From Kitasatospora setae KM-6054 (GTDB lineage: Bacteria > Actinomycetota > Actinomycetes > Streptomycetales > Streptomycetaceae): 64,000 nt of DNA. The stretch lies in the NCBI RefSeq assembly GCF_000269985.1, contig NC_016109.1, positions 7,529,001 through 7,593,000 on the forward strand, written 5' to 3'. A program made the translations under genes and the position numbers. Below the pieces are notes generated by a model. That model had not been told where the DNA came from. It made no database searches and saw only the letters and a list, made by a program, of their open reading frames with translations. Within the stretch, counting starts at the first letter, position 1. Each line of letters begins with the position of its first letter. This document shows, in pieces, positions 41,691 through 49,136 of this stretch.

Positions 41691-44045
41691 TCAGGAGGCC
41701 GGACCCACCTTGATCGTGGTGAGCTTGCCGCCCTGGGTCTCCCGGACGACCTCGATCTTGGTGTTGGTGTCCGGCACCTTCACCCCGAGCTGCGGGATCG
41801 CCGGGTCGGTGTACACCCCGGTGTGGTCGTTGAACGCGGGCACCGCCGGCTTGGACGGCACCACGGTGGCCACGCCGGCCTTGTGCAGGGTGAACGAGGT
41901 GGTCGGCTTCAGCGAGAAGGTCGCGTCGTACGGCTGCGACCGCCCGTTGGTGACCGACCCGTCGGCGAACCGCTGCGCCTGCGGGTGCGCGTCCACCGGC
42001 AGGATCAGACCGCCGCCCAGGTGCTCGATCGTGTTGTTGTTCTCGTAGGCGGTGTCCCACAGCCAGACCAGGACACCCTCCTGGTACGGGTAGGTGTCGA
42101 TCACGTTGCTCTTGCCCGTGACGCCCGAGTAGCCGAAGTTGTACGGGCCGGTCTTCAGGAAGGCGCCGTAGCCGGCGTAGCGGCGGTTCTCCACCAGGTA
42201 CGCCCGCGGGTGCTCCTTGACGGCGTCCTTGCCCTGGATGATCGAGAAGCCGACCTTGGCCCAGCCGTTGTCACCGTTCTCCGCGCCGTCGCTCAGCAGC
42301 ACCGAGCCGTCGGCGGTCAGCTTGACCGCGTCGACCAGCACGCCCTTGCCGTGGGTGTTGGAGTCGGAGGTGACGTGGAAGCGCACCTGCACGCTCTTGC
42401 CGAGGTAGGCGTCGAGCGGGATGTGCAGCTGCCGCCAGGCGTTGGAGGTGCCGCTCAGTCCGGGGGTCAGCCCGGTGGTGTCGCCGATCGGCTGGCCGTC
42501 GACGGTGCCGTGCAGCGCCGCCCAGGTCTTGCCGCCGTCGGTGGACGCCTCCACCGAGAGGAAGTCGTAGTCCTGCTCGATGTCGTACCAGGTCGCCGCG
42601 TCGAGCGAGGCCGAGCCGGTGGCGCCGGTCAGGTCGACGGTGCGGGAGAGCGCGGCGTCCATGTTGTCGCCGGTGTCGCTCCACCACTGCTTGCCGCCCT
42701 CGAACGGGGTGGCCAGCGAGGTGGTGGTGGTGCTCGGCGGCAGGTGCACCAGGACGGCCTGCGCCTGGTCGGTGTTGTAGCCGCTGACGCCGAGGGTGTG
42801 GCTGGAGCGGGTGGCGGCCTGGGCCTCGTCGTAGTCGAGCCAGCCCATCTGCAGCTTGCTCCAGGCGTCCAGGTCGCCCGGGTACTCGCCGGTGGTGTTC
42901 TTGCCCTTGCCCAGGTACGAGGCGGAGGACATCAGCGACCAGAAGCTGACGGAGTTGTCGCCGCCGCTGGTCGGGTACAGGTCGGGCAGGCCGAGGTTGT
43001 GGCCGTACTCGTGCGAGAAGAGGCCGACGCCGCTGTTCTCGCCCGCCTGCACGTAGTCGTAGGCGTAGAGGCCGGAGTCGCCCAGCGGGACGCCGCCGAT
43101 CCTGTTGCCGGTCGGGCCGGTCTGGCCGGTCGGGTCGGAGAAGGCCCAGCTGCGGTGCGCCCACAGGGCGTCGCCGCCCTGCGCGCCGCCGCCCCAGGTC
43201 TCGTCGACGCCGGCGTGGACGACGACCAGGTTGTCGATGTAGCCGTCCGGCTCGTCGAAGTTGCCGTCCTTGTCGTAGTCGTAGCGGTCCTGGGTGTCGT
43301 ACTGCGCCAGTTCCGCCTTGACGTCCGCCGCGGTGCGGCCCTTGGCGATCTCGCCGTCGTACCAGGCCTTGGTGGCGTCCCGGATGAACTCCTGGGTCTG
43401 GGTCCACGCGCCGCCGCCCTGCGGGCCCTTGTTGGAGCCGTAGCGGGCCTCGTTCCACGGCACGGTCACCCAGTCGGTGACGGTGCCCTGGATGTCGTAC
43501 CGACCCGAGGACTGGGTCTGGTAGAAGTTGCGCATCGAGTTCGCGCCGGGCGTCGAGTCGAAGAACATCTTCTGGTAGTAGTCGCGACTGAAGTCGCTCT
43601 CCCAGTAGGTGTGCGTGTCGCTCCTGTCCGGCTGCGGGATCGCGTTGTGCTTCGGGCCCGGGGTGCCGCCGTAGCGGGCCTGGCCGTTGTACTGGGTGGT
43701 GTTGTCGACCTGGTCGCCGAACTGCGCCAGGATCACGAACACCTTGTCGGTGCGCTTGTTGGCCAGCTGGACGTAGTCGTTGCCGACCTTGACCTTGGCC
43801 GGCGCCGACTTTCCGTCCTTGGCGACCTTGCCCTGGTTGACCTGCTCCAGGGCCTGGGCCTTGAGGGCCTGCCGGGCCTTCTCCTGCGGCGGCAGCGGGG
43901 AGGGCGGGGCCTCCTTGCCGTCCGCGCCCTGCTGTGCCGTCAACTCGACGGAGGGCTTGGAGGGTTGGGCAAAGGCGGGGGTGATGGTCAGTGCTATCGC
44001 ACTGGTGGTCAGCGCAGCCATGAGGGCTGTGGGAAGCCTGCGCAA
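41691..44045 (-). CDS. Secreted immune inhibitor A-type metalloprotease (M6)
   Basis: 784 residues. A signal peptide (RRLPTALMAALTTSAIALTI ... AFA) and propeptide precede the catalytic domain with the zinc motif H345-E-Y-G-H349 (SHEYGHNLGLPDLYP). Beta-rich domains follow, typical of InhA. The protein would digest extracellular proteins. I place the start at the TTG at 44045, because AGAGGAG lies 9 bases upstream and the signal peptide then begins normally; a longer ATG frame from 44096 would put an odd tail before the signal. Followed by the regulator-MFS operon, preceded by the S9 peptidase gene. Confidence 0.92.
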   Translation of the reverse strand: MRRLPTALMAALTTSAIALTITPAFAQPSKPSVELTAQQGADGKEAPPSPLPPQEKARQALKAQALEQVNQGKVAKDGKSAPAKVKVGNDYVQLANKRTDKVFVILAQFGDQVDNTTQYNGQARYGGTPGPKHNAIPQPDRSDTHTYWESDFSRDYYQKMFFDSTPGANSMRNFYQTQSSGRYDIQGTVTDWVTVPWNEARYGSNKGPQGGGAWTQTQEFIRDATKAWYDGEIAKGRTAADVKAELAQYDTQDRYDYDKDGNFDEPDGYIDNLVVVHAGVDETWGGGAQGGDALWAHRSWAFSDPTGQTGPTGNRIGGVPLGDSGLYAYDYVQAGENSGVGLFSHEYGHNLGLPDLYPTSGGDNSVSFWSLMSSASYLGKGKNTTGEYPGDLDAWSKLQMGWLDYDEAQAATRSSHTLGVSGYNTDQAQAVLVHLPPSTTTTSLATPFEGGKQWWSDTGDNMDAALSRTVDLTGATGSASLDAATWYDIEQDYDFLSVEASTDGGKTWAALHGTVDGQPIGDTTGLTPGLSGTSNAWRQLHIPLDAYLGKSVQVRFHVTSDSNTHGKGVLVDAVKLTADGSVLLSDGAENGDNGWAKVGFSIIQGKDAVKEHPRAYLVENRRYAGYGAFLKTGPYNFGYSGVTGKSNVIDTYPYQEGVLVWLWDTAYENNNTIEHLGGGLILPVDAHPQAQRFADGSVTNGRSQPYDATFSLKPTTSFTLHKAGVATVVPSKPAVPAFNDHTGVYTDPAIPQLGVKVPDTNTKIEVVRETQGGKLTTIKVGPAS

Positions 44046-44089
44046 GTGACCCGCTCCTCTAAAGGGTGGATAAACGGATGGCCGGTAAT

Positions 44090-44103
44090 ATTTCACATGT
44101 CAT
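44090..44103. promoter_or_regulatory. Possible operator before the M6 protease gene
   Basis: ATTTCACATGTCAT combines two elements seen at other peptide-related promoters here: ATTTCACAT (also 26596-26604) and ATGTCA (also 4253-4258 and 46245-46250). It lies 45 bases upstream of the TTG start. Confidence 0.35.
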
Positions 44104-44106
44104 CCA

Positions 44107-46191
44107 CTACAGGGAAGGGGTGGCACCCAACTCCCTGCGCAGGAATTCGAGTTCCTGCTCGGCGACCCGCTCCAGGCCGCCGTCCGGCAGCATGTGGCTG
44201 GTCCCCGGCAGCGGCAGCACGCTGTGCGCCCGCCCGGCCCGGGTCAGCGCCTCGGAGAGCAGCAGGGTGTGCGAGGGGTGCACGTTGTCGTCCGCCAGGC
44301 CGTGGATCAGCAGCAGCGGACGGGTCAGCGCCGGCGCGTCGTCGATCAGGCAGTCCGCCGCGTAGCCCTCGGGGTTCTCCTGCGGCAGGCCCAGGTACCG
44401 CTCGGTGTACGCGGTGTCGTACAGCCGGAAGTCGGTGGGCGGGGCGCCCGCGCTGGCCGCGTGGAAGACGTCCGGGCGGCGCAGCACGGCGAGCGCCGCG
44501 AAGTAGCCGCCGTACGACCAGCCGCGCACGCCGACCCGCTCCAGGTCGAGGTCCGGGTGGACGGCGCCGAGCGCCTGCAGGGCGGCCACCTGGTCGTCGA
44601 TCGCGACCTGCGAGAAGCGGCGGAAGATCGCCCGGGTGAAGTCCGGCGAGACGAACGGGGTGCCCCGGTTGTCGACCGTCACCACGGCGAAGCCCTGGTC
44701 GGCCCACCACTGCTTGAGCTGCCAGCGGCGCGGCTCGTTGGCGATCACCTGGAAGCCCGGGCCGCCGTACACGTCCAGCAGCACCGGCAGCTTGCTGCCG
44801 CCGCGGTGGCCGCGCGGGTACAGCACCGCGGTCGGCAGCCCGAGGTCGGTCACCCGGGCCAGCTGCGGCCGGGGGCGGTACGGGAGCTCGGCCGCCAGGT
44901 CGGGGAAGTCGGTGCTGCCCGCGGCGGTCCGCAGCTCGCGGCGGATGCCGTCCAGCGAGGCGGAGGTGAGCAGCAGCACGTCCTCGGCGTGGGCGGCGAC
45001 GCCGTGCACGCCCGCGCCCTCGGTCAGCTTCTCCAGCGCCCCGGTGTTCGGGTCGAGCAGGAAGACGTGCTGGTCGGCCGGGTCGCCGTCGCCCGCCTCG
45101 ATCAGCAGCCGGCCGTCGCGCCACGGGCCGACCACCCGGCGCACCTGGAGCCGCTCGTCGGTGAGGATCTTGCCGTCCAGCGCGACGCCGCGGGCCGCCG
45201 GGGTGTCCGAGGAGGTCAGCACCCGGCCGTCGGCCAGCCGCAGCGGCGTGCCGGGCAGCGGGTCGACCCAGAACTCGTCCTCGGTGCGGCTCAGTTCGCG
45301 GGTCCCGCCGGTCGCCGGGTCGGCGGTCAGCAGCAGCACGTTCTGCTGCAGCCGGTCCGCGACGGTCAGCAGGATCTCGCCGTCGCCCTCCCAGCCGGCC
45401 GCCATCACGTACGGGAACAGCTCGGTGTCCCAGACCAGCCGGGTCGAGGCGCCGCCCGGGCGCAGCACCCAGAGCTGGACGTCCGCGTTCGGGCCGCCGG
45501 CCTGCGGGTAGGCGAAGGACTCGGGGGCCAGCTCCGGGTGCGCCGGGTCGGCGAAGTGCCGCAGCGGCAGCGCGGACTCGTCCACCCGGGCGGCCAGCAG
45601 GGCGGTGCCGTCCGGCGCCCACCAGTGGCCGCGCAGCCGGCCCAGCTCCTCCTGGGCGGCGAACTCGGCGACGCCCCACAGCGCGCCGTCCTCCGGGCTG
45701 ACCCGGCCGCCCGGGGTCAGGTGCAGCGCGCCGTCCGCGACGTACGCCACGACCGAGCCGTCGGCGTTCGGACGGGGGTCGAACGCCGGTGCCACCACCG
45801 GGAGTTCGGTGCTGGTGCCGGTCGCGGTGTCGCACCGGAAGATCCGGCCGTCCAGGGCGAAGACGGCCTGCGCGAGGTCGCCGGTGGCCGCGAACGAGCC
45901 GATGCCCGGGGCCCACAGCCGGATCCGCTCGCGCAGCCGGCGCTCCAGCGGCGGCAGCGCCGAGGCGTCGCCGGTGCGCTCCGGGGCGATCACCAGCGGG
46001 TCGGCGACCAGCTGCTCCCGGCCGGTGGCCAGGTCGTACAGCCAGAGGCGCTCGACCGGGTCGGTGGAGCCGGTGGAGCGCAGGAAGAGGGCGCGGCTCG
46101 CGTCGGACGCGAGAGTGACGGCGCGGGGGGCACCGTAGCTGAAACGGCCGGTGGCGGCGCTCAGCGCGAGGTAGGGGTCGGTGTGAGTCAC
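44107..46191 (-). CDS. S9 family peptidase, dipeptidyl peptidase IV-like
   Basis: 694 residues, no signal peptide. An N-terminal beta-propeller (to about 430) carries a Glu pair E181-E182 in AAQEELGRLRGHWWAPDG, the position that grips the free N-terminus in DPP IV. The alpha/beta-hydrolase domain has the nucleophile S559 in GWSYGGY and a late Asp and His (LADDNVHPSHT). The enzyme would release Xaa-Pro dipeptides, which suits proline-rich peptides. GTG start at 46191. It is divergent from an aminotransferase gene across a symmetric operator. Confidence 0.9.
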   Translation of the reverse strand: MTHTDPYLALSAATGRFSYGAPRAVTLASDASRALFLRSTGSTDPVERLWLYDLATGREQLVADPLVIAPERTGDASALPPLERRLRERIRLWAPGIGSFAATGDLAQAVFALDGRIFRCDTATGTSTELPVVAPAFDPRPNADGSVVAYVADGALHLTPGGRVSPEDGALWGVAEFAAQEELGRLRGHWWAPDGTALLAARVDESALPLRHFADPAHPELAPESFAYPQAGGPNADVQLWVLRPGGASTRLVWDTELFPYVMAAGWEGDGEILLTVADRLQQNVLLLTADPATGGTRELSRTEDEFWVDPLPGTPLRLADGRVLTSSDTPAARGVALDGKILTDERLQVRRVVGPWRDGRLLIEAGDGDPADQHVFLLDPNTGALEKLTEGAGVHGVAAHAEDVLLLTSASLDGIRRELRTAAGSTDFPDLAAELPYRPRPQLARVTDLGLPTAVLYPRGHRGGSKLPVLLDVYGGPGFQVIANEPRRWQLKQWWADQGFAVVTVDNRGTPFVSPDFTRAIFRRFSQVAIDDQVAALQALGAVHPDLDLERVGVRGWSYGGYFAALAVLRRPDVFHAASAGAPPTDFRLYDTAYTERYLGLPQENPEGYAADCLIDDAPALTRPLLLIHGLADDNVHPSHTLLLSEALTRAGRAHSVLPLPGTSHMLPDGGLERVAEQELEFLRRELGATPSL

Positions 46192-46237
46192 CCGCCGATG
46201 GTTGCCGTGTTGGCCCCCGTTCGGCTAGAAGTATGCA

Positions 46238-46254
46238 GTGTGAAATGTCACACA
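46238..46254. promoter_or_regulatory. Symmetric operator between S9 peptidase and aminotransferase genes
   Basis: GTGTGA (46238-46243) and TCACAC (46248-46253) are perfect inverted arms around AATG. The half AAATGTCACACA (46243-46254) is identical to 4251-4262 before the hydroxyproline deaminase gene. The 4-base spacing is not that of CRP sites (6 bases). Confidence 0.6.
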
Positions 46255-46271
46255 GCATTTGGAGGGTGGAG

Positions 46272-47495
46272 ATGAAGAACCCGGGGAACCCGCGCACGAC
46301 ACCGGCACACCCGGGCCCACCGGACACCGAAGGCGTCGAGCACCTCTCGCCGCTGCGCGGCAGCAGCACCCTGTTCACCCTCGACCCGGGCAGCGCCCAC
46401 CTCAACCACGGCTCCTACGGCGCCGTCCCCGTCCCGGTCCAGCGCTACCAGGCCAAACTCCGCGCCGACATGGAACGCGACCCGGACGGCTTCTTCCTCG
46501 AAGCCCCCGACCGGATCGGCCGGGCCCGCGCCGAAGTCGCCACCGCCCTCGGCGGCGACCCCGGACGGCTCGCCCTGATCACCAACGTCACCGAGGGCGT
46601 CGCCATCGCCCTCGACACCGTCCCGCTCGACGAACGCGACCAGATCCTGGTCACCGACCACGGCTACGGCGTCGTCACCCGCGCCGCCGAGCGCCGCGCC
46701 GCCGAAGCCGGCGCCGTGGTCCGCTGCGTCCGGATCTCCCCGCACGCCCCCGACGACGCCGCCGTCGCCGAACGCGTCCTGGCCGCCGTCACCCCGCGCA
46801 CCAAGGTCGCCGTCCTCGACCTGATCACCTCACCCACCGCCCGCACCATCGCCTCGCCCGCCCTGCTCGCCGAACTCCGCTCCCGCGGCATCATCACCAT
46901 CGTCGACGCCGCCCACGCCCCCGGCGCCCTCCCCGTCGACCTCGGCGGCGCGGCCGGCGGCGCCGACTTCTGGGTCGGCAACCTCCACAAGTGGGCCTTC
47001 GCCCCGCGCGCCGCCGCCGTCCTTGCCATCGACCGGCCCTGGCGGCCCCGGGTCCGCCCGCTGATGTTCTCCTGGGAACACGACCGCGGCTTCCCCTGGC
47101 GCGTCGAATGGCGCGGCACCTTCGACTACACCCCCTGGCTCGCCGCCCCCGCCGGCTTCGACCTCCTCAAGCGGATCGGCGCCGAACAACTCCGCGACCA
47201 CAACGACCGGCTCGCCGCCCACGGACGCCGGATGCTCGTCGAACGCGCCGGCCTGCGCGCCCTCCCCGAAGTCCCCGGCCTCGGCATGCGCGCCGTCCGC
47301 CTCCCGCCCGGCGTCGCCGAACAGGAACACGCCGCGAAAGCCCTGATGGTCGCCGTCCGCAAAGCCCTCAACACCCGCATCGCCGTCCGCCCCTGGCAGG
47401 GCGGCGGCATCCTCCGGATCAGCGCCCAGCTCTACAACCGCCCCGAGGAGTACGTGCGACTCGCGGACGGGCTGGCCCGGCTCATCACCCGCTGA
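46272..47495 (+). CDS. PLP-dependent class V aminotransferase, isopenicillin N epimerase-like
   Basis: 407 residues. The PLP lysine is K240 in GNLHKWAFAPR; the N-terminal LNHGSYGAVP and the ITNVTEGVAIAL cofactor loop match the CefD/cysteine-desulfurase-like branch. Many such genes act outside beta-lactam pathways, as epimerases, desulfurases or lyases on unknown amino acids. The ATG at 46272 has a strong GGAGG. It shares its promoter region with the S9 peptidase gene, so its substrate may be an amino acid or dipeptide from proteolysis. Confidence 0.88.
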   Translation: MKNPGNPRTTPAHPGPPDTEGVEHLSPLRGSSTLFTLDPGSAHLNHGSYGAVPVPVQRYQAKLRADMERDPDGFFLEAPDRIGRARAEVATALGGDPGRLALITNVTEGVAIALDTVPLDERDQILVTDHGYGVVTRAAERRAAEAGAVVRCVRISPHAPDDAAVAERVLAAVTPRTKVAVLDLITSPTARTIASPALLAELRSRGIITIVDAAHAPGALPVDLGGAAGGADFWVGNLHKWAFAPRAAAVLAIDRPWRPRVRPLMFSWEHDRGFPWRVEWRGTFDYTPWLAAPAGFDLLKRIGAEQLRDHNDRLAAHGRRMLVERAGLRALPEVPGLGMRAVRLPPGVAEQEHAAKALMVAVRKALNTRIAVRPWQGGGILRISAQLYNRPEEYVRLADGLARLITR

Positions 47496-47800
47496 CGCCT
47501 CGCCGGCGGGGCCGGAACGCCACACGGGAACCGCCCGCCGCCCGCCGCCCGCCGCCCGCTGCGCGGGGCTGCTTCGCTGGGCTGTGCTTGCCGCTGCGCG
47601 GGGGCGAGGCTCGGGGCGGTGTTGGCGGGACGGCTCGGTAGGGGGTGTTCCCGCTGGGTGGGGGAGGGGCCACCGCGCAGCGGGGTGGTGTGGCGCTGCG
47701 CGGTGGGTTTCCCGTGGGCGGGTTGGCGCCCGGCCGCGGGGCGGACCCGGCCGCGCGGGTTGGCGCCCGCTGGCGGGGCCGGGTCACGTGGGGTGCCGGG
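47496..47800. other. 305-base non-coding GC-rich gap
   Basis: No gene. It holds a CCGCCCG run (about 47526-47565) and two exact copies of GCGGGTTGGCGCCCG (47718-47732 and 47755-47769). Probably slippage-type repeats between convergent genes. Confidence 0.5.
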
Positions 47801-48130
47801 TCAGTGCGCGGCGCGGAGTTCCTCGAGGAGCATGCCCTGGTCGGCGAGCAGTTCGGTGAGGATGCGCCGGGCGGTCCGGAGCAGTTCGGCGACGTCGGCG
47901 CCGGCCAGGGCGTAGACCACGGTGGAGCCCTCGCGGGTGGCGGTGACCAGGCCGGAGCGGCGCAGGATGGCGAGCTGCTGGGAGAGGCTGGACGGTTCGA
48001 CGTCCAGCTCGGGCAGCAGGTCGCGCACCGGGGTCGGGCCGGCCTGGAGCAGTTCGAGGACTCGGATCCGGACCGGGTGGCCGAGCATCCGGAAGAACTC
48101 GGCCTTGGCCTGGTACAGCGGTACGGGCAT
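47801..48130 (-). CDS. ArsR-family regulator
   Basis: 109 residues, a compact winged helix (FFRMLGHPVRIRVLELLQAG; DLLPELDVEPSSLSQQLAILRRSGLVTATREGSTVVYALA in pieces). No CxC-type metal site, so the signal is unclear. It follows the roadblock gene with 43 bases between and is probably co-transcribed. GGGAGGAAG precedes the ATG. Confidence 0.9.
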   Translation of the reverse strand: MPVPLYQAKAEFFRMLGHPVRIRVLELLQAGPTPVRDLLPELDVEPSSLSQQLAILRRSGLVTATREGSTVVYALAGADVAELLRTARRILTELLADQGMLLEELRAAH

Positions 48131-48173
48131 GCTTCCTCCCCTTTCCGGCGGCGCGCGGGCCGCCGTCCCGCGC

Positions 48174-48548
48174 TCAGACCTCCAGCGTCGACTCGATCCG
48201 CTTCAACTGGTGCCGGGCCATCGCGAGGTTGGACCGGCTGCGGTTGAGCGCGAGGTACAGGAACAGGCCGCGTCCGCTGGACGTGGTGAGCGGCCGGATC
48301 AGGTGGTACTGGCCGGTCAGGGTGACCAGGATGTCCTCGATGCCGTCGTCGTGGAGGTTGAGCATTTCCATCGCCCGCATCTTGGCACGGACGAGGTCGG
48401 TGTTGGCGGCCGCGGCGACGTTCAGGTCGATCTCGCCGCCGTCCCCGAGGGTGCCGAGCGCCATGCCGCTGCCGTAGTCCACCAGGGCGACCCCGATGGC
48501 GCCTTCGATGGTCATGGCTTCCTTGAGCGAGGTTTCGAGGTTCGCCAT
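48174..48548 (-). CDS. Roadblock/LC7 domain protein (paralogue of 37024-37398)
   Basis: 124 residues with the same start and end motifs as the 37-kb protein (GAIGVALVDYGSGMALGTLG; FLYLALNRSRSNLAMARHQL). The ATG at 48548 has GGAG 8 bases upstream; the longer frame to 48683 is ignored for lack of a ribosome site. It forms an operon with the ArsR gene downstream. Having two near-identical roadblock genes 11 kb apart suggests duplication within a signalling set. Confidence 0.87.
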   Translation of the reverse strand: MANLETSLKEAMTIEGAIGVALVDYGSGMALGTLGDGGEIDLNVAAAANTDLVRAKMRAMEMLNLHDDGIEDILVTLTGQYHLIRPLTTSSGRGLFLYLALNRSRSNLAMARHQLKRIESTLEV

Positions 48549-48705
48549 CGCCGTGTCTCCTGTCCTGGCTGTGATCGGTTCGGCACGACTGTAGGAACGG
48601 GATCGCTCTGCGGCCGAGTGTTGATCGAAATACTTCGTTTCTGGCCGCACCGCGATCGTTGTGCACTGCTTCGCTGACCACATGAAGACATTTGCAACTC
48701 AGGAT

Positions 48706-48727
48706 GTGAACAGTTCACGCGTACGCG
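48706..48727. promoter_or_regulatory. Two adjacent palindromes before the roadblock-ArsR operon
   Basis: GTGAACAGTTCAC (48706-48718; 6-base arms, one central base) abuts CGCGTACGCG (48718-48727). They lie in the promoter gap of the roadblock gene; the ArsR protein is a possible ligand of one. Confidence 0.5.
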
Positions 48728-48757
48728 ATTCCTGCGGCGGTGCCCGGGGAACGTGAC

Positions 48758-48791
48758 GGGGCCCGGGAGCGCTATCCGGCTCCCGGGCCCC
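48758..48791 (-). terminator. Terminator of the tRNA-like array
   Basis: A perfect 13-bp stem (48758-48770 with 48779-48791) and an 8-base loop close the array on the minus strand. The stem is very stable and the only strong one before the roadblock gene. Confidence 0.8.
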
Positions 48792-48832
48792 TGTGTGCCA
48801 CCCAATTGTTATGCGCCGGCACGTTTAAGGAC

Positions 48833-48842
48833 GGCGATCATG
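48833..48842. repeat. 10-base direct repeat, distal copy
   Basis: GGCGATCATG here and at 49124-49133 frames the tRNA-like modules. On the RNA it reads CAUGAUCGCC before the first hairpin and again in the tail. Confidence 0.6.
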
Positions 48843-48848
48843 CTCAAA

Positions 48849-48919
48849 GCGTTCGCTTTACCATTGAAGCTACCGCGCCATGGAGAGGCGCAGGAGGGAG
48901 TCGAACCCCCATCTGACGC
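48849..48919 (-). ncRNA. Circularly permuted tRNA-like module B
   Basis: Read 5' to 3' on the minus strand (71 bases): GCGUC, AGAU, T arm GGGGG-UUCGACU-CCCUC, acceptor 3' strand CUGCGCC, U, then CUCCAU, acceptor 5' strand GGCGCGG, UA, D arm GCUU-CAAUGGUA-AAGC, GA, ACGC. The acceptor strands pair 7 of 7 (one G-U) across the 7-base loop. The D stem is 4 of 4 and the T stem 5 of 5 (one G-U). The ends pair as an anticodon stem (ACGC with GCGU). A further 6-bp helix, CCGUCC (48834-48829) with GGACGG (48933-48928), can close the flanks. No CCA directly follows the discriminator position. Function unknown. Confidence 0.6.
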
Positions 48920-48989
48920 TATTGGCCCCGTCCGGTCGATCCGGCGCTCGGCGGCGAATGCTGAGACGTGAGCGAGAGTCTGAGTCTGA

Positions 48990-49063
48990 CGGGGTGCCTC
49001 TACCGGTTGGGCCACCCCGGCACGTGGTGCCGGGGGAGGGATTCGAACCCCCACCGTTCCCCG
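48990..49063 (-). ncRNA. Circularly permuted tRNA-like module A
   Basis: Read 5' to 3' on the minus strand (74 bases): CGGGG, AACGGU, T arm GGGGG-UUCGAAU-CCCUC, acceptor 3' strand CCCCGGC, discriminator A, CCA, CGU, acceptor 5' strand GCCGGGG, UG, D arm GCC-CAACCGGUAGA-GGC, A, CCCCG. All four tRNA stems form: acceptor 7 of 7, D 3, anticodon stem 5 of 5 between the module ends, T 5 of 5 (one G-U). CCA is encoded at the right place. Just outside, UCAG (48989-48986) can pair with CUGA (49070-49067), leaving a 3-base CUU bulge, half of a bulge-helix-bulge motif. The anticodon cannot be read because the loop is open to the flanks. Confidence 0.65.
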
Positions 49064-49123
49064 AAGTCAGCTTCGAGCCTGAGTGTCAGCTTGCGCTCTT
49101 CGCGCCACCCCGGTCTCACCCGG

Positions 49124-49133
49124 GGCGATCATG
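49124..49133. repeat. 10-base direct repeat, proximal copy
   Basis: Second copy of GGCGATCATG, immediately after the stop of the 243-residue protein gene; see 48833-48842. Confidence 0.6.
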
Positions 49134-49136
49134 GGG

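Larger units (their letters stand above)
48792..49136 (-). ncRNA. tRNA-like RNA array downstream of the 243-residue protein gene
   Basis: On the minus strand, after the stop at 49137, comes 345 bases with no gene but dense RNA structure. In order: hairpin CCCCGG/CCGGGG (49125-49120 with 49113-49108); GCGC-GAAGA-GCGC; CGAAG-CUGA-CUUCG (49074-49061); a T arm and acceptor strand ending in an encoded ACCA (49052-49025); an acceptor strand and D arm (49021-48996); a 70-base spacer; a second T arm and acceptor strand (48910-48887); a second acceptor strand and D arm (48879-48855); tail and terminator. Two T loops (UUCGAAU, UUCGACU) and two D loops with GG are unmistakable tRNA features, yet normal 5'-to-3' tRNAs do not fold from it. 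It is probably co-transcribed with the protein gene. Confidence 0.75.

Noticed and set aside
44046..44096. Longer N-terminus of the M6 protease starting at an ATG at 44096
   Set aside because: It would place 17 odd residues before a normal signal peptide; the TTG at 44045 has a correctly spaced AGAGGAG.
46238..46254. A CRP/cAMP-receptor binding site
   Set aside because: The TGTGA and TCACA arms are 4 bases apart, not the 6 of CRP sites, so another regulator is more likely.
47526..47565. CRISPR-like array in the CCGCCCG repeats
   Set aside because: The units are 7 bases, contiguous, with no spacers and no cas genes; this is simple-sequence DNA.
49025..49114. An ordinary class II tRNA (Leu-like, CAG in the loop) spanning 49114-49025
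   Set aside because: The 5' strand ACCGGGG mismatches position 72, the D-like hairpin GCGC-GAAGA-GCGC lacks GG, no 5-bp anticodon stem forms and ten extra bases stay unexplained. The permuted reading pairs every stem.
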